DNA from: an uncultured Pseudomonadota bacterium
Lineage (GTDB): Bacteria; Pseudomonadota; Gammaproteobacteria; Methylococcales; Methylomonadaceae
Assembly (NCBI GenBank): GCA_903918375.1
Contig: CAIXED010000065.1
Location: forward strand, 16,262-80,261
DNA length: 64,000 bases
Direction: 5' to 3'
Shown: positions 55,286 to 62,612 of the stretch, piece after piece
How positions within the stretch are numbered: position 1 is the first letter of the stretch
Layout of the letters: the number at the start of each line of letters is the position of its first letter
The notes under the pieces: model-generated
Databases searched by the model: none
What the model saw: only the letters and a program-made list of their open reading frames with translations
What the model was told of the DNA's origin: nothing
Translations under genes and position numbers: made by a program

Positions 55286-56119
55286 ATGTTTTTGTTAAAT
55301 GGCGAAAGCAGGCACTTGGTTGATGTCAGCGACCGAGGTTTCCAATACGGTGATGGCCTGTTTGAAACCTTGGAAGTGCTGCAAGGCAAAGCTTTATTCC
55401 TCGATAGACATCTTCAACGCCTGACCGATGGCTGTCAGCGTTTATTATTGCCTCCACCGGATTGGCAATTACTCCAGCAAGAAGCCCAGCAATTAATCAG
55501 TAATACTGAGCATGGCGTCTTAAAAATCATCATCACCCGCGGTGTCGGTGGTCGTGGTTATCGTCAGCCAGACGCTATTGTGCCAACTCGCTTACTCAGC
55601 TTGCATCCTTATCCTCAATACCCGAGCGCATTACAAAGCCAAGGGATTGTCACAAGGTTTTGCGATCAACTGTTATCGATCAATCCTAGCTTAGCGGGGA
55701 TTAAACATCTCAATCGCCTCGAACAAGTCTTAGCTCGCGCCGAATGGCGAGATGAGGCGATTCAAGAAGGTTTAATGCGGGATAGCAATGGCCATCTGAT
55801 TGAAGGCACTATGAGCAATCTGTTTATGGTCAAAAATGCCGTACTCTATACCCCCGCATTAACTCAATCAGGGATTGCTGGCATTGTTCGGCAATTGGTT
55901 TTGGAGTTTGCAGAACAAATCTCGCTACCGGTTTCGATTCAATCGCTAAACAAAGATCAGTTACTACAAGCTGATGAAGTATTTGTTACCAATTCGGTGA
56001 TTGGTATCTGGCCGGTTAAACAAATAGCCGAGCAATTTTTTCAAGTTGGAGCGTGGACTCAGCGTCTACAAACCCTGCTGAATCAAGCTAGGCTAAGCGA
56101 GGTAGAAAACCATGATTAG
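55286..56119 (+). CDS. pabC: Aminodeoxychorismate lyase
   Basis: This 277-residue PLP enzyme of the class IV aminotransferase fold releases p-aminobenzoate for folate. 'DRGFQYGDGLFETLEVLQGKALFLDRHLQRL' starts the domain, and the PLP Lys lies in 'LAGIKHLNRLEQVLAR' (near 151). 'EGTMSNLFMVK' and 'TNSVIGIWPV' are conserved. It overlaps mltG by 8 bp in an operon of the E. coli pabC-yceG-tmk-holB order. Confidence 0.94.
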   Translation: MFLLNGESRHLVDVSDRGFQYGDGLFETLEVLQGKALFLDRHLQRLTDGCQRLLLPPPDWQLLQQEAQQLISNTEHGVLKIIITRGVGGRGYRQPDAIVPTRLLSLHPYPQYPSALQSQGIVTRFCDQLLSINPSLAGIKHLNRLEQVLARAEWRDEAIQEGLMRDSNGHLIEGTMSNLFMVKNAVLYTPALTQSGIAGIVRQLVLEFAEQISLPVSIQSLNKDQLLQADEVFVTNSVIGIWPVKQIAEQFFQVGAWTQRLQTLLNQARLSEVENHD

Positions 56120-57101
56120 AAGCATCATCGCCTTTACCTTGTTAATGGTCATCGCTTTGTTATCGATTTGGGGTGGCATGAACTATCAGTTGTTGGTTAA
56201 AAAACCGGTAGTTCACGAAGAAACCGTGTTCGAGGTTAAAAAAGGCCAAGGCTTGGATAGCGTGATTGCCAATCTGCAAGCCCAACAAATCCCTATCAAC
56301 CGCTTTTGGTTCAAATTATTTGCTTACAAACGCAAAATTGACCGTCATTTAAAAGCCGGTGAATATGTGTTTGCCAAAGGCGCTAGCAGTACCGATATTC
56401 TTAATTTGTTTGCCAAAGGCAAAACTCGCCAATACAGCATTACTTTTCCAGAAGGCTGGTCGTTCAAGCAGATTTTTAATGCGATTAAAGACAATCCCAA
56501 TCTGCAACATACGCTGACCGATGTTGAGCTAAAAGATGTGATGGCTCACGTTGGCTCTGATAAAACCCATCCCGAAGGTTTGTTTTTTCCAGACACCTAT
56601 TTCTTTGAAAAAAACACCACCGATTTGGAATTATTAAAAATCGCCCATGACAAAATGCAGCGAGTGTTAGCTGAAGAATGGCAAAACCGCGATCAACAAA
56701 TCCCGCTGCAAAGCCCGTATCAAGCCTTGATTTTGGCCTCGATAGTCGAAAAAGAAACCGCCGCAGTTGAAGAACGCAAACAAATTGCAGGCGTGTTTAC
56801 TCGACGCTTAATCAAAGGCATGTTGCTACAAACTGACCCAACCGTGATTTACGGCATGGGCGATGATTATCACGGCGACATTAAACACAAAGATTTGCGC
56901 GAACCAACGCCTTACAACACTTATGTCATCGAAGGCTTACCGCCAACACCGATTGCCATGCCAGGTAAAGAGGCGATTAACGCCGCCTTACATCCCGAAG
57001 ACGGTGAAGCCTTGTTTTTTGTTTCGCGTGGCAATGGTCATCATGCGTTTTCCGCAACTTTGGCCGAACACGAAAAATACGTCGATAAATATCAAAAATG
57101 A
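56112..57101 (+). CDS. mltG: Endolytic murein transglycosylase MltG
   Basis: This 329-residue membrane-anchored enzyme cleaves nascent glycan strands. One N-terminal helix ('SIIAFTLLMVIALLSIWGGM') is followed by a LysM-like region. The YceG domain has the catalytic Glu in 'LASIVEKETAAVEERKQIAGVF', 'LQTDPTVIYGMGDDYHG' and the ending 'ALFFVSRGNGHHAFSATLAEH'. It overlaps both neighbours. Confidence 0.95.
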   Translation: MIRSIIAFTLLMVIALLSIWGGMNYQLLVKKPVVHEETVFEVKKGQGLDSVIANLQAQQIPINRFWFKLFAYKRKIDRHLKAGEYVFAKGASSTDILNLFAKGKTRQYSITFPEGWSFKQIFNAIKDNPNLQHTLTDVELKDVMAHVGSDKTHPEGLFFPDTYFFEKNTTDLELLKIAHDKMQRVLAEEWQNRDQQIPLQSPYQALILASIVEKETAAVEERKQIAGVFTRRLIKGMLLQTDPTVIYGMGDDYHGDIKHKDLREPTPYNTYVIEGLPPTPIAMPGKEAINAALHPEDGEALFFVSRGNGHHAFSATLAEHEKYVDKYQK

Positions 57102-57724
57102 AATCTGGATTATTTATAAGCTTGGAAGGTGGCGAAGGCGTTGGCAAATCCACCAATCTGCAATTCATCCAACAATGGCTGACCCAGCATCAAATTCCAG
57201 TCACCGTCACCCGTGAACCTGGCGGCACTGCGGTGGCAGAAAAAATCCGCTCGGTATTATTAGAACGCCAAGACGAAGCAATTTCCGAACAAGCCGAATT
57301 ATTATTAATGTTCGCCGCTCGCGCCCAGCATTTACAAAATTTGATTAAACCGGCTTTGCAACAAGGCCAATGGGTGTTGTGCGACCGTTTCACCGATGCT
57401 ACCTACGCCTATCAAGGCGGTGGTCGCCATATGGATATGCAAACCATCGCTTGGCTAGAACAGATGGTGCAAGGCGATTTAAGACCTGATTTAACCTTGT
57501 TACTGGACGCACCGATTGAGCTAGGCATGCAACGAGCGCAAAAGCGTGGCGCTTTGGATCGCTTTGAAGTCGAACAAATCGACTTTTTTAAACGCGTCCA
57601 GCAAACCTATTTACAACGTGCCGCCGAACATCCACAGCGCTACCAAATCATTGATGCCAGCTTGCCTTTAGATCAAGTCCAAGCCCAAATCAGCGCGGTT
57701 TTAGAGCGATTAATTGCCCAATGA
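57098..57724 (+). CDS. tmk: Thymidylate kinase
   Basis: This 208-residue enzyme phosphorylates dTMP to dTDP. It has P-loop 'LEGGEGVGKSTNLQFI', the 'DRFTDATYAYQGGGR' motif and the lid 'KRGALDRFEVEQIDFFKRV'. It overlaps mltG and holB by 4 bp each (ATGA). Confidence 0.97.
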   Translation: MKSGLFISLEGGEGVGKSTNLQFIQQWLTQHQIPVTVTREPGGTAVAEKIRSVLLERQDEAISEQAELLLMFAARAQHLQNLIKPALQQGQWVLCDRFTDATYAYQGGGRHMDMQTIAWLEQMVQGDLRPDLTLLLDAPIELGMQRAQKRGALDRFEVEQIDFFKRVQQTYLQRAAEHPQRYQIIDASLPLDQVQAQISAVLERLIAQ

Positions 57725-58710
57725 GCGGACTTTATCCTTGGCAACAAAGCCTTTGGCATCAGCTACAAGGCTACATCCAGCAACAGCGGATTCCGCAAGG
57801 CTTGTTATTAACGGGCTACGCAGGGCAGGGTAAGCGCCAACTCGCCGAACACTATGCGGCGGCTTTGATTTGTGAACAACCGGATGCGAATAGCTTTGCC
57901 TGTGGACATTGTTCAGCCTGTCATTTGTTCCAAGCGAAAACCCATCCTGATTTTTTATTGGTAGAACCCGATGAAGCCGGTAAAGCAATCGGCATTGATA
58001 AAATCCGTCAATTGACGGTGAAACTGGCCTTAAAACCCCAATTTGAGCAATATCGAGTGGTGATTTTTGATCCAGCCGATGCCTTAAACAATGCTTCTGC
58101 CAATGGTTTTTTAAAATGTCTGGAAGAACCAACCGAACGCACTTGTTTTATCTTAATTGCCGAACAAGCTAACAAACTGCCCGCTACCATCCGCAGTCGC
58201 TGCCAAAAAATTCACTGCGCGGTGCCTGATAAACAACAAGCTTTAGCTTGGTTAGCGACGCAAGGGGTTAAACAAAACGCCGAGACTTTATTGCAAATGG
58301 CGCAAGGTTCACCGTTGTTAGCCCTGCAATATCAGCAACAAGGCGCAATTGAGTTGCGGCAACGCTATTTTCAGCAGTGGCTACACATCGCCGAAGGCAA
58401 AGCGCATTGGTTAGAAGTGGCCGAACAATGGCAAAAAACCGAACCGCTGGAAACCACGGTTTTGTTGACTTGGCTCAGTAGTTGGCTGGTCGATTTAATC
58501 AAACTAGCGCAAGCGGCAGCGGTGAATGAGTTACTAAATCCAGATTTAGCGAGTGATTTGCAAGGCTTGTTGGCTAAACTGAATTTAAAAGCCCTGTATG
58601 CTTATTACGATAAAGTCTTAATCAGCCGCGCCCAGTTAAGCACTCAATTAAACAAACAATTATTGATTGAAAGTTTATTAATCGACTGGTCACAACTCAG
58701 CCAGTCTTAA
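57721..58710 (+). CDS. holB: DNA polymerase III subunit delta'
   Basis: This 329-residue clamp-loader subunit has an AAA+-like N-terminal half with 'LLLTGYAGQGKRQLAEHYAAAL', a zinc module ('CEQPDANSFACGHCSACHLF') and 'ILIAEQANKLPATIRSRCQKIHC' (SRC motif). The P-loop is degenerate, as in other delta' proteins, which do not bind ATP. It overlaps tmk by 4 bp. The usual pilZ gene between holB and tatD is absent. Confidence 0.93.
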   Translation: MSGLYPWQQSLWHQLQGYIQQQRIPQGLLLTGYAGQGKRQLAEHYAAALICEQPDANSFACGHCSACHLFQAKTHPDFLLVEPDEAGKAIGIDKIRQLTVKLALKPQFEQYRVVIFDPADALNNASANGFLKCLEEPTERTCFILIAEQANKLPATIRSRCQKIHCAVPDKQQALAWLATQGVKQNAETLLQMAQGSPLLALQYQQQGAIELRQRYFQQWLHIAEGKAHWLEVAEQWQKTEPLETTVLLTWLSSWLVDLIKLAQAAAVNELLNPDLASDLQGLLAKLNLKALYAYYDKVLISRAQLSTQLNKQLLIESLLIDWSQLSQS

Positions 58711-58731
58711 ATTTTACCGCCTATAAAACCT

Positions 58732-59502
58732 ATGTTTATCGACTCACACTGCCATCTGGATCGTATCGACCTTGCACCGTATAACGGTGAATTTGCTAAA
58801 TTCGTCACTGCCGCAAACGCTCAGCAAATCGAGCATATGCTATGCATCGCGATTGATTTGGAATCTTATCCAGCGATGTTAGATTTAGTAACACCGTATG
58901 ACAACATTTCTATGTCGGTCGGCGTTCATCCCAATGTCACCGAAGGAAAAGAACCCAGTGTCGATGAATTACTGGCATTGGCTAACAATCCAAAAGTGAT
59001 TGCAATTGGTGAAACCGGCTTGGATTATTTCCACAGCAGTGGCGATTTGGAATGGCAAAAACAACGCTTTAGAAACCATATCAGCGTCGCCAAAACCCTG
59101 AATAAACCCTTGATTATTCACACCCGCGAAGCAGGCCATGATTCTTTGGATATTTTGGTAGAGCAGGGCGCTGATCAAGTCGGTGGCATCATCCATTGTT
59201 TTACCGAAGATTGGGCTTATGCTGAAAAAGCGCTGGATTTGAATTTTTATATCTCTTTTTCAGGGATTGTAACCTTTAAAAATGCCGCTGCGATTCAAGA
59301 AGTCGCCAAAAAAGTCCCTGCCGACCGTTTTTTAATCGAAACCGATTCGCCTTATCTAGCGCCGATTCCTTTTCGCGGTAAGCCGAACTATCCGCTGTAT
59401 GTGCGCCATGTTGCTGAGAAATTGGCGGAACTGCGTGAAACCAGTCTTGAACAGATTGCCCAGCAATCCACCGATAATTTTTATCGTTTATTTGCAAAAT
59501 GA
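58732..59502 (+). CDS. TatD-family metal-dependent hydrolase
   Basis: This 256-residue protein is of the TatD/YcfH family, nucleases or phosphodiesterases with a TIM-barrel metal site. Motifs are 'MFIDSHCHLDRIDLAPY', 'AIGETGLDYFHSSGDLEWQKQRF', 'PLIIHTREAGHDSLDIL', 'GGIIHCFTEDW' and 'FLIETDSPYLAPIPFRGKPNYP'. It resembles YcfH of the holB operon, with which it shares position. The physiological substrate is not known. Confidence 0.92.
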   Translation: MFIDSHCHLDRIDLAPYNGEFAKFVTAANAQQIEHMLCIAIDLESYPAMLDLVTPYDNISMSVGVHPNVTEGKEPSVDELLALANNPKVIAIGETGLDYFHSSGDLEWQKQRFRNHISVAKTLNKPLIIHTREAGHDSLDILVEQGADQVGGIIHCFTEDWAYAEKALDLNFYISFSGIVTFKNAAAIQEVAKKVPADRFLIETDSPYLAPIPFRGKPNYPLYVRHVAEKLAELRETSLEQIAQQSTDNFYRLFAK

Positions 59503-59600
59503 AGTTGGAGTGAAGGCCAGAGCTTTATCAGTGAATTAACTCAAGTGATTGGAATTTGATTTTGTGATATCTCATGGTTTGATTGGGTTTGATTATCTTG

Positions 59601-59673
59601 TTTCGACCCGTTGCTGTCTATTGCCTAACGTGCTTCAATGACAGCAATTTGGCCAATTACCGACGATTATTAC
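59601..59673 (+). repeat. Dispersed intergenic repeat, copy 1
   Basis: TTTCGACCCGTTGC...TTCAATGACAGCAATTTGGCC... resembles the copy at 62440-62509 over about 70 bp. The two lie on either side of the orphan gene and HipBA. Confidence 0.6.
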
Positions 59674-59675
59674 TT

Positions 59676-60299
59676 ATGAATACATTCTCACTGTCTTATC
59701 TTCATAAAGCGCTCATCGAAAGAAATGCTTTTATCTATCATGGAGCTGGTGTTGCTAAAGGTGTTGGAAACGTATCGACTAATGCTATTCCGTTTCTTGA
59801 TCGATTGCGAAACGTAATTACGCAGGATCTAGAAGTCTGTTGTTCAACGGTAAAATTTGGCGATAGCGAGTTAAATTTGGATTTCTGGGGGAGGATAGGG
59901 CTAATACTTTGGCCTAGGAGTCATAATTCAATTACCTTGGTTTCACCGATAGATGCGGGAACAATTCCTGACCCGAATAACTTTGGAAGACGCCAGATTA
60001 CACGACTACCAATTACTTCCGACGCACTTGTGAATAGCATAGACAGCCGCCCCCCGCAGACAGCAAACGAATGGTGTGTTCTTGACTATGACGTTATCGG
60101 GATATTTGTCGAACCTAAAATTCAGTATGTAGAAAATGGCGATCTTCACGATGTCGAATTGATGGATGTTTTTCAGAACTTCCCAAGTATGAGGGTCTTC
60201 GCGTTCAATAATGGTCTACTTCGAGAAGTCCTGCCACCTGGAAATTGGGGTAGTTTAGTCTCAATTTCGGATTTGTATCCATACGACGATAAGGCATAA
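59676..60299 (+). CDS. Hypothetical protein, accessory
   Basis: This protein of about 207 residues ('MNTFSLSYLHKALIERNAFIYHGAGVAKGVGNVSTNAIPFLDRL') is not recognised. It has no obvious signal peptide, membrane helix or catalytic motif. It is probably a soluble alpha/beta protein ('FGDSELNLDFWGRIGLILWP', 'YDVIGIFVEPKIQYVENGDLHDVELMDVFQ'). The track begins at 59583, but ATG 59676 is immediately after the repeat copy and gives a more natural start. It has no partner on either side and lies among dispersed repeats, which suggests acquisition. Confidence 0.55.
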   Translation: MNTFSLSYLHKALIERNAFIYHGAGVAKGVGNVSTNAIPFLDRLRNVITQDLEVCCSTVKFGDSELNLDFWGRIGLILWPRSHNSITLVSPIDAGTIPDPNNFGRRQITRLPITSDALVNSIDSRPPQTANEWCVLDYDVIGIFVEPKIQYVENGDLHDVELMDVFQNFPSMRVFAFNNGLLREVLPPGNWGSLVSISDLYPYDDKA

Positions 60300-60420
60300 C
60301 CCACGCTTAGCCCGACTTCGCTACGCTACAGGGTTTGTTCTAGGTTAAGTTAAACGGCTGCTTTCGGTTTTACTTCTGCTATACATTGAAATCTTTGAAT
60401 GTCGCAAACTGGCCGAAAGC
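60300..60420 (+). repeat. Dispersed intergenic repeats after the orphan gene
   Basis: The segment near 60300-60340 (CCACGCTTAGCCCGACTTCGCTACGCTACAGGG) belongs to a GTAGGGTGGG...type repeat like that at 39541. AAGTTAAACGGCT at 60347-60359 recurs exactly at 62323-62335. CTGCTTTCGG...GGCCGAAAGC (about 60358-60420) is another inverted unit. Confidence 0.5.
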
Positions 60421-60446
60421 TGAATACACCTACCAATACAGAAACT

Positions 60447-61691
60447 CTAAACCCTAAAATCTTTTTGCAACGACTGCCAATGAATCCTGAGTTTTTCCTT
60501 ATGAGATTCATCCATCGGTAATTCGGCTAGCGCGTTTGGCCAGAGATCGCGAGCTTTTAACATTGTATCTTCAAGGTGAGGTTTAATCGCTCGCCAAGGG
60601 ATGTCAGCTTTTCTGGCCCAAGTTTCAAAATGATCCAGTGTGACTTGATACCATTGTTTAGTTTTGCCGAGGTTTAAGGCATATTCCTTTTCGCCTTCAA
60701 TATAAACGTTAGTGGTGACAATATCGTAGGCGGGCGCCAATTCTGGGGTGAATTGGTCCGAATACAGCAAACTCCAGTTTTTCAAATGTGCGTCACCATT
60801 GGCCAATAAGATATTGACCAACAAGCGGCGGGCGAATTGCTGAGCGTTACCCAGTCCATTGCCGCTAAATTGGTAAAGGATTCTGCCGATTTGTTCATAG
60901 TTGGCGGCATTGTATTTTTCGTGAGGATATTTCACCAACACTTGAGCAAAATCTTCGCTATGAATGCGGCGCTGATTGTCGCGATCAAAGCGTTTGATGC
61001 CAAAGGCGTAGGGTTCTTTAGCTAGATTGATGGGCGGCAGATGATCGAGCTTGTCCATTTCAACCAGTTTAATTTCGGGAATCTCCACGCCAGCCAATGA
61101 CGCGAGTGTCATCGCCGTGTATTCATTAATAGGTACATTTTTGTGTTTGGTTGAAGGTGTTTTGATAATCCAATCACCGAGTGCGCCAGATTGGGCAAGC
61201 TGGTAACGTCCATCCTGTTCTTTCATGGAAAACTTGATTTGCACACCAGCCAAAGAAAATCGATTTTCAGTGATAGCTGGATTGGCACGCATAATCTCAA
61301 TATCCGAGGCGATGATTGAAGAGGGCACCTCTTCCGGTGTTAAAGGCTCAGCAATCAACGCCCCAGGCAAATCCAGTCCCAGATAGGAAAATAACTGAAA
61401 TTCGTTATCGGTATGGGTTTTCAAGCCTTGAGCGATCAATTCTCGTAATGCGCCTTCTGGTAATAAATTGGAAAGCAGCGGATGGAGTCGCTGATTGCTC
61501 AGCCAAGGCTTTGCTAATAATTTGTCAACCTGCGGGAAGTCGGGGCGGGTAATGAGGCTCAAGCTGGGGCGCGATGGATTGGCTTTAAACGCGTCATCAA
61601 AAACCAAACTATTGCGGCCATCCTGAGAGCCAATCAAATAGCCGACTAGCGTGTCATGGAGTGTTAAGCGAAGTACACTGATTTTTCGCAT
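60447..61691 (-). CDS. hipA: HipA family kinase toxin
   Basis: This 414-residue serine/threonine kinase toxin is of the HipBA type; E. coli HipA phosphorylates glutamyl-tRNA synthetase and causes persistence. It has an N-terminal HipA domain ('VLRLTLHDTLVGYLIG', 'LHPLLSNLLPEGALRELIAQGL') and the kinase part with 'SLAGVQIKFSM', 'DWIIKTPS', 'NEYTAMTLASLAGVEIPEI' and the catalytic loop 'LLANGDAHLKNWSLLY' followed by 'APAYDIVTT'. Motifs are intact, so it should be active. It starts 5 bp after hipB. Confidence 0.93.
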   Translation of the reverse strand: MRKISVLRLTLHDTLVGYLIGSQDGRNSLVFDDAFKANPSRPSLSLITRPDFPQVDKLLAKPWLSNQRLHPLLSNLLPEGALRELIAQGLKTHTDNEFQLFSYLGLDLPGALIAEPLTPEEVPSSIIASDIEIMRANPAITENRFSLAGVQIKFSMKEQDGRYQLAQSGALGDWIIKTPSTKHKNVPINEYTAMTLASLAGVEIPEIKLVEMDKLDHLPPINLAKEPYAFGIKRFDRDNQRRIHSEDFAQVLVKYPHEKYNAANYEQIGRILYQFSGNGLGNAQQFARRLLVNILLANGDAHLKNWSLLYSDQFTPELAPAYDIVTTNVYIEGEKEYALNLGKTKQWYQVTLDHFETWARKADIPWRAIKPHLEDTMLKARDLWPNALAELPMDESHKEKLRIHWQSLQKDFRV

Positions 61692-61696
61692 CGTGA

Positions 61697-62005
61697 TTAC
61701 TCGTCTTCACCTAATAGGTGTTGCCAAGGATTATCAGCCAAGGCGTTGGTATTGGTTGTTGCCGTAGCAGCATTGCTTCTGCCTTCGAGTATGGCTTTCA
61801 CAGCTAGTAGCTTTTCCTGTGGTATCAGCATTAACTCCAGTTGCAGCCCTTTAGCGACTAATTCCAAGTTGTTCAGGCTAGGATTGCCGGCAGCTTCGAG
61901 GCGTTGGTATTGTTGCCTCGCCATGCCGACACGCATTTGCATGTCTTCTTGTTTCAAGCCAAGCTGCTTGCGTCGCTGTTTAAGTTGCTGGTGAATATTG
62001 CTCAT
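61697..62005 (-). CDS. hipB: HipB-like XRE family antitoxin
   Basis: This 102-residue repressor has a helix-turn-helix ('QLKQRRKQLGLKQEDMQMRVGMARQQYQRLEAAGNPSLNNLELVAKGLQLEL') and a C-terminal tail ending in an unstructured 'ALADNPWQHLLGEDE'. In HipBA systems it binds HipA and represses the operon. It precedes hipA by 5 bp and has its own promoter (62037-62065). No ribosome site is visible and the leader is short, about 25-30 nt. Confidence 0.92.
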   Translation of the reverse strand: MSNIHQQLKQRRKQLGLKQEDMQMRVGMARQQYQRLEAAGNPSLNNLELVAKGLQLELMLIPQEKLLAVKAILEGRSNAATATTNTNALADNPWQHLLGEDE

Positions 62006-62036
62006 GTTTGGTTTAAAAGAAATTAATAGGTTGTAT

Positions 62037-62065
62037 TTTTTATGAATGCATCATATTAGTTTCAA
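62037..62065 (-). promoter_or_regulatory. Sigma-70 promoter of hipBA
   Basis: TTGAAA, 17-bp spacer, TAAAAA on the minus strand, 32 bp before the hipB ATG. AGGTTGTA/AGGTTGTTA-type repeats (62028 and 62065) flank it and could be HipB operators. Confidence 0.6.
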
Positions 62066-62322
62066 GGTTGTTATTTAGCAATAAGAAAGTTTCTTTTAGT
62101 TGGAAAACACAGGAATGATAAAAAAGAAATGAATAGGTTGATGCCCTGTCAATTTGGCCTATTGTGTTTCACTCCCCATGTTACTGTTCCAAGGCTGAGT
62201 CTGACAGTAACACCAAAAATGTCAGCTTGAGTTTGCTGAAAAATAACAGTTTGTAACTGTTTGGAATAGTTTCAAACTGTTTCAAAGTTGGCGAGATTTT
62301 TGGATTAGGTTAATGCGTGTTG
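62066..62322 (+). repeat. Intergenic stretch with nested inverted repeats
   Basis: The gap between hipB and the cassette holds GTTACTGT...ACAGTAAC (62180-62187 and 62204-62211), AACAGTT-TGT-AACTGTT (62245-62261) and AGTTT-C-AAACT (62268-62278), with AACTGTTT recurring. No ORF is convincing here. It may be a repeat-derived element. Confidence 0.5.
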
Positions 62323-62612
62323 AAGTTAAACGGCTAATTGTGGTTTTTGGGTTGATGCGGGGTGGGACTAGTGAATGATTTGTCTAGTGTCTTAAGTGGG
62401 TTGTGAATGTTTTTGGGGTTTGTTAAATTGTAGGTCTGGTTTCGACCCGTTGCGGCCTGTCGTCTAAACTGATTCAATGGCGGCGATGAGTCCATTATCG
62501 GTCATTATTTTAGATCACCGAATAATTACAGAAGGATAACTTATATGCAAATCAATAAATTACCTTGTATGCAAACTTTTCTGGTACATATATAGAACTT
62601 TCTAATTACTAG
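62323..62612 (+). repeat. Dispersed repeat copies and cassette-proximal gap
   Basis: AAGTTAAACGGCT (62323-62335) matches 60347-60359, and 62440-62509 is copy 2 of the TTTCGACCCGTTGC repeat. The rest (62510-62612) contains a direct repeat TATGCAAA (62544-62551 and 62568-62575) and a possible promoter TTGTAT-18-TATATA at 62565-62594, pointing into the cassette. Confidence 0.5.

Noticed and set aside
60300-60346. A second attC after the orphan gene
   Set aside because: The TAACCC...GGGTTT segment lacks R''/R' complementarity to a left junction and looks like a common dispersed repeat.
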